From NCBI GenBank assembly GCA_003249035.1, contig QBMK01000016.1, forward strand, positions 1 to 64,000: a stretch of DNA of 64,000 nt, given 5' to 3'. Under the pieces are notes generated by a model that did not search any database, was not told the origin of the DNA, and saw only the letters and a program-made list of their open reading frames with translations. Shown in pieces: positions 9,411 to 17,825 of this stretch. The position numbers and the translations under genes were made by a program. This DNA is from Pseudanabaena sp. (GTDB taxonomy: Bacteria; Cyanobacteriota; Cyanobacteriia; Pseudanabaenales; Pseudanabaenaceae). Numbering within the stretch: position 1 is the first letter of the stretch; each line of letters begins with the position of its first letter.

Positions 9411-10478
9411 ATGACCATTGCAATGGGCAGGTCGCAAGAAGTCGAAAGAGGCTGGTTTGACAGCATCGACGACTGGCTAAAGCGCGACAGATTTGTATTC
9501 ATCGGCTGGAGTGGCTTACTGCTATTCCCTACCGCATTTTTAGCAGTTGGTGGCTGGTTCACTGGCATCACATTTGTATCTTCTTGGTATAGCCACGGTT
9601 TAGCTTCTAGCTTTCTTGAAGGCTGCAACATTCTCACTGTAGCAATCTCCTCGCCTCCTTTGAGTGTTGGACATTCCTTACTACTATTGTGGGGACCTGA
9701 AGCACAAGGGGACTTCACCCGTTGGTGTCAAATTGGCGGTCTATGGACATTCCTAGCTCTTCATGGCGCTTTCGGCTTGATCGGCTTCATGTTGCGTCAG
9801 TTTGAAATTGCTCGTCTAGTCGGTATCCGTCCTTATAATGCGATCGCATTTTCTGGCCCTATCGCTGTATTCGTATCCGTATTCTTGATGTACCCCTTGG
9901 GTCAATCTGGTTGGTTCTTCGGTCCAACCTTTGGCGTAGCTGGCATTTTCCGCTTCATCTTATTCTTACAAGGTTTCCACAACTGGACTCTGAACCCCTT
10001 CCACATGATGGGCGTAGCAGGTATCCTTGGTGGCGCATTGCTCTGTGCAATTCATGGTGCAACCGTTGAAAATACATTGTTTGAAGATGGCGATGGTAAC
10101 TCTGCAAATACCTTTAAAGCTTTCAACCCAACTCAGTCCGAAGAAACCTACTCCATGGTTACAGCTAACCGCTTCTGGAGCCAAATTTTCGGTATTGCTT
10201 TCTCCAACAAGCGTTGGTTGCACTTCTTCATGCTATTCGTACCCGTAACTGGACTATGGTTCAGCAGCGTTGGTATTGTCGGGCTAGCATTGAACTTGCG
10301 TGCTTATGACTTTGTATCTCAAGAAGTTCGCGCCGCAGAAGATCCTGAATTTGAAACCTTCTATACCAAGAACTTGCTCTTGAACGAAGGTATTCGTGCT
10401 TGGATGGCTCCTCAAGACCAACCAGCCGAAAGATTCATCTTCCCTGAAGAAGTATTGCCTCGTGGTAACGCATTGTAA
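9411..10478 (+). CDS. psbD: Photosystem II D2 protein
   Basis: D2 (355 residues) is a core reaction-centre subunit that binds P680 chlorophyll, pheophytin, QA and the non-haem iron in the thylakoid membrane. The landmarks are present: [16 protein letters not shown], Tyr in MYPLGQS (redox YD region), His in GFHNW, NPFHMM and [12 protein letters not shown], and the C-terminus [12 protein letters not shown]. It is about three residues longer than usual ([10 protein letters not shown] near the start and [12 protein letters not shown] in the stromal loop). Unlike most cyanobacteria, psbC does not begin inside this gene; a strong hairpin follows the stop. Confidence 0.97.
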   Translation: MTIAMGRSQEVERGWFDSIDDWLKRDRFVFIGWSGLLLFPTAFLAVGGWFTGITFVSSWYSHGLASSFLEGCNILTVAISSPPLSVGHSLLLLWGPEAQGDFTRWCQIGGLWTFLALHGAFGLIGFMLRQFEIARLVGIRPYNAIAFSGPIAVFVSVFLMYPLGQSGWFFGPTFGVAGIFRFILFLQGFHNWTLNPFHMMGVAGILGGALLCAIHGATVENTLFEDGDGNSANTFKAFNPTQSEETYSMVTANRFWSQIFGIAFSNKRWLHFFMLFVPVTGLWFSSVGIVGLALNLRAYDFVSQEVRAAEDPEFETFYTKNLLLNEGIRAWMAPQDQPAERFIFPEEVLPRGNAL

Positions 10479-10491
10479 TCTTTATGCTTCC

Positions 10492-10531
10492 AAAGATTTT
10501 GTACAGCTTACTCAAGCTGTACAAAATCTTT
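10492..10531 (+). terminator. Strong hairpin after psbD
   Basis: An 18-bp perfect stem (AAAGATTTTGTACAGCTT and its complement) encloses the 4-base loop ACTC; TTT/TTA follows. It starts 14 bases after the psbD stop and lies between psbD and psbC, which are normally one transcript with overlapping ends. It should terminate or stabilise the psbD mRNA. Confidence 0.7.
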
Positions 10532-10546
10532 TAGTAACAACTTACT

Positions 10547-10649
10547 TAGCTATCAGATATCAGCGCAGTTCGACTAGGTTTTAGATTATGATGAGTTTCA
10601 TCAAACCTCTAGACGTTGTTCAGCTACAAAAGCTGATTTCTGATAGCTA
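10547..10649. repeat. Nested inverted repeat between psbD and psbC
   Basis: Outer arms 10547-10564 and 10632-10649 (TAGCTATCAGATATCAGC against GCTGATTTCTGATAGCTA) pair over 18 bp with one mismatch. Inside are AGGTTT/AAACCT and GATGA/TCATC. It could be a folded psbC leader or a decayed miniature element that entered between the two genes. Confidence 0.6.
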
Positions 10650-10701
10650 AAAAATTATTTGCACTTTAAACCTATAAAAAGTTTTCTGGAGATAACCTCT
10701 C

Positions 10702-12093
10702 GTGACGACAACCATTAACTTAAACTCGCTAGGAGTGGGTGGGCGCACACAAGATACATCGGGCTTTGCTTGGTGGTCTGGTAACGCAAGACTCATTAAC
10801 CTTTCTGGCAAACTGCTGGGCGCTCACGTTGCTCACGCTGGTTTGATTGTATTCTGGGCTGGCGCAATGACTTTGTTTGAAGTTGCGCACTTTATTCCCG
10901 AAAAGCCCATGTACGAGCAAGGCTTTATCCTTCTTCCTCACATGGCAACTCAAGGTTGGGGCGTTGGCGCTGGTGGTGAAGTTGTAGACATTTTCCCATA
11001 CTTCGTAGTTGGTGTTTTACACCTTATTTCTTCTGCTGTACTTGGTTTTGGCGGAATTTACCATGCCTTGCGTGGACCTGAAGTCTTAGAAAACTATTCT
11101 TCATTCTTTGGTTACGACTGGAAAGACAAGAACCAAATGACCAACATTATCGGGTATCACCTGATAATACTTGGTTGCGGTGCATTGCTGCTCGTATTTA
11201 AGGCTATGTTCTTTGGTGGTCTCTACGATACATGGGCACCTGGTGGTGGAGATGTACGTGTAATCACCAACCCAACGATCAATCCTGTTGTCATATTTGG
11301 CTATGTTTTCAATTCACCCTTTGGCGGCGAAGGAAACATTATTGGCGTTGACAACCTTGAAGATGTAGTAGGCGGGCATATTTGGATTGGCTTGATCTGC
11401 ATCGGCGGCGGTATCTGGCATATCCTTACTAAACCATTTGGTTGGGCTCGTCGCGCCCTCGTTTGGTCTGGTGAAGCTTATCTATCCTATAGTCTTGGCG
11501 CATTGAGCTTCATGGCTTTCATTGCAACTTGCTTTGTATGGTTTAACAACACCGTTTATCCTAGCGAATTCTTTGGGCCTACTGCTGCTGAAGCTTCTCA
11601 GTCTCAAGCATTTACATACCTTGTTCGTGACCAAAAGCTAGGTGCAAATATTGCAACTTCTCAAGGTCCTACTGGCTTAGGTAAGTATTTGATGCGTTCT
11701 CCTTCGGGCGAAATCATCTTTGGTGGTGAAACCATGCGTTTCTGGGATTTCCGTGGCCCTTGGTTGGAGCCTCTTCGTGGACCTACTGGTTTAGATATTG
11801 ATAAGCTTAAGAATGATGTTCAACCTTGGCAAGTGCGTCGCGCTGCTGAGTACATGACACATGCTCCTTTGGGTTCATTGAACTCAGTTGGTGGTGTTAT
11901 CACTGAAATCAACGCGGTAAACTTTGTTTCTCCTCGTTCTTGGTTGTCTACTTCCCACTTCGTATTGTCCTTCATGTTCTTAGTTGGTCACCTATGGCAC
12001 GCCGGACGCGCTCGCGCAGCTGTTGCTGGCTTTGAAAAGGGTATTGACCGTAAGACTGAGGCTGTACTTTCTATGCCTGATCTCGATCAATAA
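10702..12093 (+). CDS. psbC: Photosystem II CP43 chlorophyll-binding protein
   Basis: CP43 (463 residues) is the inner antenna of photosystem II and supplies ligands to the oxygen-evolving cluster. The sequence keeps [20 protein letters not shown], the large lumenal loop with GGETMRFWD (Glu and Arg of the cluster site) and the [12 protein letters not shown]-like C-terminal helix (here RARAAVAG). The GTG start at 10702 follows TGGAGA. The gene begins 223 bp after psbD rather than inside it, with its own ribosome site, so it may be transcribed separately. Confidence 0.96.
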   Translation: MTTTINLNSLGVGGRTQDTSGFAWWSGNARLINLSGKLLGAHVAHAGLIVFWAGAMTLFEVAHFIPEKPMYEQGFILLPHMATQGWGVGAGGEVVDIFPYFVVGVLHLISSAVLGFGGIYHALRGPEVLENYSSFFGYDWKDKNQMTNIIGYHLIILGCGALLLVFKAMFFGGLYDTWAPGGGDVRVITNPTINPVVIFGYVFNSPFGGEGNIIGVDNLEDVVGGHIWIGLICIGGGIWHILTKPFGWARRALVWSGEAYLSYSLGALSFMAFIATCFVWFNNTVYPSEFFGPTAAEASQSQAFTYLVRDQKLGANIATSQGPTGLGKYLMRSPSGEIIFGGETMRFWDFRGPWLEPLRGPTGLDIDKLKNDVQPWQVRRAAEYMTHAPLGSLNSVGGVITEINAVNFVSPRSWLSTSHFVLSFMFLVGHLWHAGRARAAVAGFEKGIDRKTEAVLSMPDLDQ

Positions 12094-12142
12094 ATCTTGA
12101 GTTCAAGAAGGTTTGCTTTGCACACCTTCTTGAATGCAATCA

Positions 12143-12182
12143 AAAAAAGCAGGGTCAATTCATGAATTGACCCTGCTTTTTT
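12143..12182. terminator. Bidirectional terminator between psbC and PSRP-3 gene
   Basis: AAAAAAGCAGGGTCAATTCA is followed directly by its exact reverse complement, a 40-bp palindrome with T-runs on both strands. It separates the convergent psbC and PSRP-3 genes. A weaker hairpin (TTCAAGAAGGT/ACCTTCTTGAA, 12102-12134) precedes it. Confidence 0.85.
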
Positions 12183-12216
12183 GGTTGAATGTTAACTGAT
12201 AATGCGGTTGACGAAT

Positions 12217-12516
12217 CTAATTACTACCAGTAAATATGATATCAGGGAATTTACCTTGAGCTTCTGTCATAGGGCGATTTTTACCCTCTTGCTGCCAGTA
12301 GTTAATTACTTCTGTTGCCTTATTTAGAATCTCGATCCGATCTTGATCGGCAATCCAAGGCTTGCTTTCCATTTCTGATTTAAGTTGATCCCAAGCATCA
12401 TCACGGGGCCAAAAGAAATACTTGGTGAGAGGGCTGAAACCTTTGCCAACGACTTGATCGACAGCAAGAGCTACATTATTTTCTAACCATAAGATTTTTA
12501 GAATAAACTGGGACAA
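12217..12516 (-). CDS. ycf65: Ribosomal protein PSRP-3 / Ycf65 family
   Basis: A 99-residue protein matching plastid-specific ribosomal protein 3 (Ycf65), a small-subunit ribosomal protein of cyanobacteria and plastids. Diagnostic stretches are [20 protein letters not shown] and [12 protein letters not shown], with [13 protein letters not shown] between. The start is TTG at 12516, preceded by GGAGGTAGGT on the coding strand, which supports it. It is convergent with psbC and divergent from the HAD gene. Confidence 0.88.
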   Translation of the reverse strand: MSQFILKILWLENNVALAVDQVVGKGFSPLTKYFFWPRDDAWDQLKSEMESKPWIADQDRIEILNKATEVINYWQQEGKNRPMTEAQGKFPDIIFTGSN

Positions 12517-12576
12517 TGCTACCTACCTCCAAGAAAAGTTAAATTACATATTAAAGTAGCGATCTTGCAATATAAC

Positions 12577-13380
12577 ATGATTGAAACCTCTAAAGTTGAC
12601 TTAAAACTATTCAATACAAGTATTTTTGTATTTGATATTGATGGCGTGATCCGAGATGTATCGGGTTCTTATCGCCGTGCACTAGCAGACACAGTTGAAT
12701 ATTTTACAAATACAGCTTATCGTCCTACCCCTGAAGAAATTGACGATTTAAAAGCTGAAGGCGTTTGGAACAATGACTGGGAAGCATCACAGGAATTAAT
12801 CAAAAGGTATTTCCAAGGTCTGGGGAAAGAGATTCTGGTATCTTATGAAACAGTTGTGGAATTCTTTCAGGGGCGTTATCGGGGTAGAGATTCTGACTGG
12901 TCAGACGGATATATTGCAACGGAGCCATTGATTGCGACACAAGAATATTTTTGGGATTTGACGATCGCAGGGATTGGCTGGGGATTTTTTAGTGGCGCGA
13001 CAAGGGCTTCAGCTAGTTATGTTTTGCGGCGTTTAGAAATAGACGATCCTGTATTGATTGCTATGGAAGACGCAGCAGGCAAACCAGAGCCCACGGGACT
13101 TTTGCTTGCCGTGAAGCAAATTGAACTTAGACAGGATAAATTTGCACCAGTTGTTGTTTATGTCGGTGATACCGTAGCGGATATGCTTACAGTTGTAAAA
13201 GCTAGAATTTATGACCCTAATTATCAATATCTTGCAGTTGGTGTGATTCCGCCCCATGTGAGTCAAGATTTGCGCGATCGCTATGCTGCATTACTCAAAG
13301 AAAACGGTGCAGATATTGTTCTTAATAGTGTTCTAGAACTGACGCCTCAGCTTAATTTATCGCAAAGTCCTAGTTATTGA
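12577..13380 (+). CDS. HAD-superfamily hydrolase, TIGR01548-like
   Basis: A phosphatase-like protein of about 267 residues with the HAD nucleophile motif FVFDIDGVIRDVSGSYR near the N-terminus, FFSGATRAS as motif II, Lys in AGKPEPTG and VVYVGDTVADM as motif IV. The WNNDWEAS segment in the cap fits the TIGR01548 subgroup of subfamily IA. Substrate is unknown. The ATG at 12577 is preferred; an in-frame TTG at 12565 would add four residues. A 15-bp perfect hairpin follows the stop. Confidence 0.8.
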   Translation: MIETSKVDLKLFNTSIFVFDIDGVIRDVSGSYRRALADTVEYFTNTAYRPTPEEIDDLKAEGVWNNDWEASQELIKRYFQGLGKEILVSYETVVEFFQGRYRGRDSDWSDGYIATEPLIATQEYFWDLTIAGIGWGFFSGATRASASYVLRRLEIDDPVLIAMEDAAGKPEPTGLLLAVKQIELRQDKFAPVVVYVGDTVADMLTVVKARIYDPNYQYLAVGVIPPHVSQDLRDRYAALLKENGADIVLNSVLELTPQLNLSQSPSY

Positions 13381-13390
13381 ATTAGCGCTA

Positions 13391-13423
13391 ACATAGATTT
13401 AGCTTGTAAAGCTAAATCTATGT
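13391..13423 (+). terminator. Hairpin after the HAD gene
   Basis: ACATAGATTTAGCTT pairs perfectly with AAGCTAAATCTATGT around loop GTA, 10 bases after the HAD stop and 24 bases before ycf54. There is only a short T-rich tail, so read-through into ycf54 is possible. Confidence 0.55.
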
Positions 13424-13446
13424 GTTAAGCATCTAAATCAATTTTT

Positions 13447-13788
13447 ATGTCAGAGTCCAAGCAATTTTATTTTGTGGCCGCTAGCCGTAAGTACCTATGT
13501 GAAGACGAGGGGAAACCTTTGGGAGAAACTCTATCGGAGCGTCGGCGTAACTTTGAGGCACGCAATAAGGAAATAAATTTTTGGTTGATTGAGCAGCCAG
13601 CTTTTTTGGAAGCGCCCGAGATGGCAAGTATTAAAAAGCAAATTCCTCAACCTGCGGCGGCAATTATCACAACTGATCCAAATACAATGCGTTGGCTAAA
13701 ACTAAGACTTGAATTTGTAGTGACCGGCGATTTTATTGCGCCGAACGCATCAATTCCCGATGCTTTCGCTTCATTATCTGCCGTGTAA
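13447..13788 (+). CDS. ycf54: Ycf54, subunit of the Mg-protoporphyrin monomethyl ester cyclase
   Basis: A 113-residue protein of the Ycf54 (DUF2488) family. In cyanobacteria and plants it is needed for the aerobic oxidative cyclase that closes ring E of chlorophyll. The conserved FWLIEQPAFLEAPEM and MRWLKLRLEFVVTGDF segments are present. It lies between two strong hairpins and is probably transcribed alone or by read-through from the HAD gene. Confidence 0.9.
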   Translation: MSESKQFYFVAASRKYLCEDEGKPLGETLSERRRNFEARNKEINFWLIEQPAFLEAPEMASIKKQIPQPAAAIITTDPNTMRWLKLRLEFVVTGDFIAPNASIPDAFASLSAV

Positions 13789-13816
13789 AACGTAGATAAT
13801 GAAGCGAACTCGCGAG

Positions 13817-13856
13817 CTTAATAGAAAAGCCGCCACATGGCGGCTTTTCTATTAAG
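13817..13856 (+). terminator. Terminator after ycf54
   Basis: An 18-bp perfect stem (CTTAATAGAAAAGCCGCC and its complement) encloses loop ACAT. It ends 3 bases before the first possible start of the PP2C gene, which argues that the PP2C protein starts further in or has a promoter inside this segment. Confidence 0.75.
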
Positions 13857-13859
13857 TTA

Positions 13860-14828
13860 ATGTGCTATGGTGTGACCTTAAATTTGCTGATCGCTACAGA
13901 TATTGTGTTTAGATCTTTTTGCAGTAATTCTTTTTCGAGCTCGCATTCTCAGTATGAGGCTGCAAATTTTGGCTTTAAGTCGATCGCTAACAATGCTCAA
14001 AAATATGGCGATCGCAGTTTATATAATTTACTTGCCAAGAGTTCTCCAAAAGAATCAGAAGAAACGAAATTAGATTTTGGCGTTGATCTTACTCAAAGTT
14101 TTTCAGTTCAAAAAGCGGGTAATGCGATTACTGAATGTGAAGATATTTGGGATTGTGTAAAACGTAACCCAATGATGTCGATCGCTCTATCCGATGGGGC
14201 AACTGAATCTTCCTTTGCTAGGGAATGGGCACAGGAGCTAGTTACAGCTTTTGTGAATCGCAGGCTACCCTGGCAAGAAATCTATACTAGTGCCGCAAAT
14301 TGGTTGTTGCCGTTACAAGCGAATTGGCCGCAATGGTTAGCACGTCAGAATTTGACTTGGTTTGCAAAACGCAAGGCAGGAGAGGGGGCTTTTGCAACAT
14401 TTGTGAGCTTAGAGATTTTTGCGGATATGAGTTGGAAATCTCTTGCTGTAGGAGATTCTTGCTTGTTTGTGGTGCGAGACAGCTGTTTACTCAAAAGTTT
14501 TCCTTTACAAACTAGCCATGAATTTAATAACCGTCCAAGGCTGATTGGAACTAATGTAAAGACGGCAAATATTAATATTTCTCAAACTCATGGAGTTGCC
14601 CAAAATACTGATCGCTTTTATCTAGCAACAGACGCGATAGCTTGTTGGATTTTTAAGCAAATAGAAGCAAATCAAGATCCTTGGGTAAAATTAGATGAGA
14701 TTAGCTCTCTCGGCTTGTTTGAGGAATGGCTGACTAAATTGCGAGATCGCCGTGAAATAGCCAATGACGATACGACCTTGCTATGCCTCAAAATTCAGGA
14801 TGTAACTGAAATGCATTGTGAGTCATGA
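13860..14828 (+). CDS. PP2C-type protein phosphatase
   Basis: A Ser/Thr phosphatase-like protein of up to 322 residues. It shows PP2C metal and core motifs: ALSDGATESSFAREWA, GEGAFATFVSLEI, LAVGDSCLFVVR, YLATDAIACW and the final NDDTTLLCLKI. The stretch before about residue 60 has no family match and the first ATG abuts a terminator, so the true start may be downstream. Its stop overlaps the next ATG (ATGA), pairing it with a kinase-like protein. Such PP2C-kinase pairs are known in TerY-type conflict systems; no TerY/VWA gene is visible here. Confidence 0.75.
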   Translation: MCYGVTLNLLIATDIVFRSFCSNSFSSSHSQYEAANFGFKSIANNAQKYGDRSLYNLLAKSSPKESEETKLDFGVDLTQSFSVQKAGNAITECEDIWDCVKRNPMMSIALSDGATESSFAREWAQELVTAFVNRRLPWQEIYTSAANWLLPLQANWPQWLARQNLTWFAKRKAGEGAFATFVSLEIFADMSWKSLAVGDSCLFVVRDSCLLKSFPLQTSHEFNNRPRLIGTNVKTANINISQTHGVAQNTDRFYLATDAIACWIFKQIEANQDPWVKLDEISSLGLFEEWLTKLRDRREIANDDTTLLCLKIQDVTEMHCES

Positions 14829-16753
14829 CAAATATCCAGACTTGGCCATTAAACATCGATTTCACGATCGCGGTGCAAAATCCACACCTCTGCTTTGTCG
14901 ATCCTGAGCTTAAGCAAGCTAGCACTGCTAAAAATTCGCGGGGAAGAGTTTTGCTATGGTCTGGAAACTTCGCCACTGTTTATAAGCTTACTAAAGAAAA
15001 TCGATCTTGGGCAGTGCGATGCTTTACGCGGATTCCGCAGTCAGATGTGCAGCAGCGTTACAAGTTAATTAGTGAATATCTCACCCAATATCAGATCCCT
15101 TACTTGGTTGATTTTGAATTTCTGCAGCAAGGAATTTTAGTCCAAGGCGAATGGTATCCGATTCTAAAAATGGATTGGGTGGAAGGCTCAGAAATAGATC
15201 GTTATGTTGGCGAAAATATTGACGATTCGCAGGTTTTATTGCGTTTAGATCGACAATTGAAACAGCTTCAAAAAGATCTCCAACAGGTGGGCATTGCCCA
15301 TGGTGATTTGCAGCATGGAAATATCATGGTTGACGATCATGGGGAGCTGAAGCTAGTTGACTATGACGGCATGTATGTGCCCGCATTGCTTGGGACTCCG
15401 CCTCTTGAGATGGGACATCCCAACTATCAGCCACCAATGCGCTCACCGAAAGACTTTAGCGATCGGCTTGATGAATTTTCATTTGATGTGATTTCCTTGT
15501 CTCTTCGGGCCCTAGCAAGTCAGCCAAATCTTTGGGACACCTTCCATGAGGACAATAAAAATTTAATTTTTCGACAAAACGACTTTCAAGAGCCTGAGTT
15601 ATCCCCAGTTTTTCAGGCGATTTCTAAGATCCCTGATGATGAAATTCGGGCGCTATGCGATCGCCTCATTCGCAGATGCCACGGCAAAGATCCGCAGGAG
15701 CAGTCTGAACAGTTAGGACAAAAAACAAAACTTATAGTTACGCGATATAAGACTTTATTAGTTTGCGGAATAACTATATTCGCTATTCTTGGTGTTGTTT
15801 TTTTGCTGGTTAAAAAAAATTCACCGCAGCCTCAGCCTATCGCAACTCCTCCTCCGACTTCGCCTGTAAGTTCTCCTTCTCCAATTAACTCCCCTACTCC
15901 CGTCGCCGTAGTAACTCCAAAATTAACCACAATCACAGCTGCAAATTTACAAGCGAAATATGCAGAAGGGCAGCGTGATTTTCGCTATGTACAGTTAACA
16001 GGCAGTCAATCTGACCTCTTGCAAGGTCAGGACTTTAGCAACATTAACCTTAGTGGTTCAGTACTAGAACGCGTTGATTTACGCCAAGTTGTCTTCAAAA
16101 ATGCGAATCTGAATGGTGTAAAGATCGTTAAAGTCGATCTCCGAGGTGCAGATTTGAGTAACGTTAGTCTCATTGATGCCAACTTAGCATTTTCTAATCT
16201 GTCAGAAGCAAATTTATCTCAAGCTAATTTATTGCGGGCAAATCTATTTCAAGCAAAGTTAGGCTCAGCGCTTTTATCAAAATCCGAGCTAATGAGATCG
16301 AATCTGAGTGAAGCAGATCTCAGTTCCGCAAATCTCAAAGGTGCAAATTTAGTACTAACCAATCTTCGCAAAGCTAATCTAGCAAAAGCTAATCTAAGCG
16401 AAAGTAATTTAGGTGCAGCTAATCTCAGTGATGCGATCTTAGAAGGGGCTGATTTATCATCTGCAAATTTGCGATCGGCTGATCTCCATTTGACGAATCT
16501 TACCAATGCCAATCTCCGCTCGGCTAACCTTACAGCAGCAAAGCTAGTTTTGATCGAGTTTGCAGGGACAAATCTTAGTGGGGCAAATTTTCGCAATGCG
16601 ATCGTTGAAAACATTGGTAGCATCGAAGCCGCAGATTTTACTAATGCTGTAAATCTTGCTCCTAATATTCGCAAGTATTTTTGCTCTCTAGCTTCTGGCA
16701 ATGTTGCCGAGACTGGTAACTCCACAAAATCAACTCTTAATTGTTTACCGTAA
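14825..16753 (+). CDS. Kinase-like protein with membrane segment and pentapeptide repeats
   Basis: The 642-residue protein has three parts. Residues about 30-260 resemble a protein kinase: catalytic loop HGDLQHGNIM and metal motif LVDYDGM in place of DFG. The usual catalytic lysine position appears as AVRCF, with Arg, so activity is uncertain. One membrane segment follows (about 303-328), then a Pro/Thr/Ser linker. From about 400 to 600 there are many A(N/D)LxxANL pentapeptide repeats forming a right-handed beta helix. It overlaps the PP2C gene by 4 bp, so the two are probably produced together as an opposing pair. Confidence 0.75.
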   Translation: MTNIQTWPLNIDFTIAVQNPHLCFVDPELKQASTAKNSRGRVLLWSGNFATVYKLTKENRSWAVRCFTRIPQSDVQQRYKLISEYLTQYQIPYLVDFEFLQQGILVQGEWYPILKMDWVEGSEIDRYVGENIDDSQVLLRLDRQLKQLQKDLQQVGIAHGDLQHGNIMVDDHGELKLVDYDGMYVPALLGTPPLEMGHPNYQPPMRSPKDFSDRLDEFSFDVISLSLRALASQPNLWDTFHEDNKNLIFRQNDFQEPELSPVFQAISKIPDDEIRALCDRLIRRCHGKDPQEQSEQLGQKTKLIVTRYKTLLVCGITIFAILGVVFLLVKKNSPQPQPIATPPPTSPVSSPSPINSPTPVAVVTPKLTTITAANLQAKYAEGQRDFRYVQLTGSQSDLLQGQDFSNINLSGSVLERVDLRQVVFKNANLNGVKIVKVDLRGADLSNVSLIDANLAFSNLSEANLSQANLLRANLFQAKLGSALLSKSELMRSNLSEADLSSANLKGANLVLTNLRKANLAKANLSESNLGAANLSDAILEGADLSSANLRSADLHLTNLTNANLRSANLTAAKLVLIEFAGTNLSGANFRNAIVENIGSIEAADFTNAVNLAPNIRKYFCSLASGNVAETGNSTKSTLNCLP

Positions 16754-16954
16754 TTCCTTCATGTGCCCTAAAAAGAACGTATGGTGCTTTCAACGCCTTA
16801 ACTTTCTTGATTTTCTATTAGCAATGGCTATACGTTATCTCGGATAAAGAGTAAAATCGAAATGACTGAATAATAATCGTCAAAACTAACACTTAAATTT
16901 TAACTCTTAGCAATTTACTGCTAGTCTAAAAAGCGCTAAAAGAGTATCACCGTA

Positions 16955-17710
16955 ATGATCGAAGAAGAAAACACACTTATTTCTGACGACCTCATCGACG
17001 AAGATGATGAGGTTCTTGAGTCGCGGCTACAACAACTTGCGACCGAAGAATTAAATCAACTCACAAATCCAGAAACATCCATACCAGAAGGCTCTCAATC
17101 GTCTGCGACTTCAACTAACGAATCAAAACCAGAAGCAAGTAAAGCAACCGCAGCAGCAGCAGCAACGCTAGAAAAAATCAATGGTTTAATCGCTGAGTCA
17201 ACCTCGCTTAGAGAACAGATAGACGAGCGCAAGCAGCAATATTTACGACTTTATGCTGACTTTGAGAATTTTCGCAAACGTACAGAGCGCGATAAAGAAG
17301 AGCAAGAAGGCACAATTACAGGCAAGATCCTCAAAAAAATCTTGCCCGTAGTTGATGATTTTGAGCGGGCACAGTTACAAATTTCCCCCAAAACTGACGG
17401 CGAAGCTTCCATTCACAAAAGTTATCAATCGGTATACAAGCAATTGCTCAAATGCCTCAAAGAGACAGGTGTAGCAAGGATGGAATGTGTTGGGCAAGAC
17501 TTTGACCCTAACTTCCATGAAGCAATTATGCAAGAACCATCACCTGAATATGACGAAGGTATTATCACCGAGGAATTGCGCCCAGGATATTTAGTAAGTG
17601 ACGATCGCGTTTTGCGACATTCCTTGGTTAAGGTATCATCTGGGAAAATTGACGGCGATAGTACATCTCCTGAAAATACTACCGAAGATAGCTCTGCCGC
17701 ATCTAACTAA
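16955..17710 (+). CDS. grpE: GrpE nucleotide exchange factor
   Basis: GrpE (251 residues) releases ADP from DnaK in the cytoplasm. An acidic N-terminal tail leads into a long helix (YLRLYADFENFRKRTERDKEE), then KILPVVDDFERA and the C-terminal beta domain with FDPNFHEAIM and GYLVSDDRVLRHSLVKV. The gene lies 115 bp before dnaK, separated by a HIP1-containing hairpin. Confidence 0.95.
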   Translation: MIEEENTLISDDLIDEDDEVLESRLQQLATEELNQLTNPETSIPEGSQSSATSTNESKPEASKATAAAAATLEKINGLIAESTSLREQIDERKQQYLRLYADFENFRKRTERDKEEQEGTITGKILKKILPVVDDFERAQLQISPKTDGEASIHKSYQSVYKQLLKCLKETGVARMECVGQDFDPNFHEAIMQEPSPEYDEGIITEELRPGYLVSDDRVLRHSLVKVSSGKIDGDSTSPENTTEDSSAASN

Positions 17711-17718
17711 AATAAATA

Positions 17719-17750
17719 TTTCAAGATGCGATCGCGATTGCATCTTGAAA
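17719..17750 (+). terminator. HIP1-containing hairpin between grpE and dnaK
   Basis: TTTCAAGATGC pairs with GCATCTTGAAA around a core carrying GCGATCGC. No T-run follows, so it may only partly terminate or separate grpE and dnaK messages. Confidence 0.5.
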
Positions 17751-17825
17751 TGCATTATTAGGGTACATTATTCAGAAATTCATTAAGCTAAACTTTTAAA
17801 AGAGCTTTTTACGGAACTGGCGATT

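Noticed and set aside
10396-10584. Frame through the psbD end containing VVTHCN, like an old psbC start
   Set aside because: No CP43 sequence follows and it ends before psbC; kept only as evidence for the lost overlap.
16249-16725. 158-codon frame opposite the pentapeptide repeats
   Set aside because: The repetitive A(N/D)LxxANL coding sequence keeps the antisense frame open; the sense protein is clearly real.
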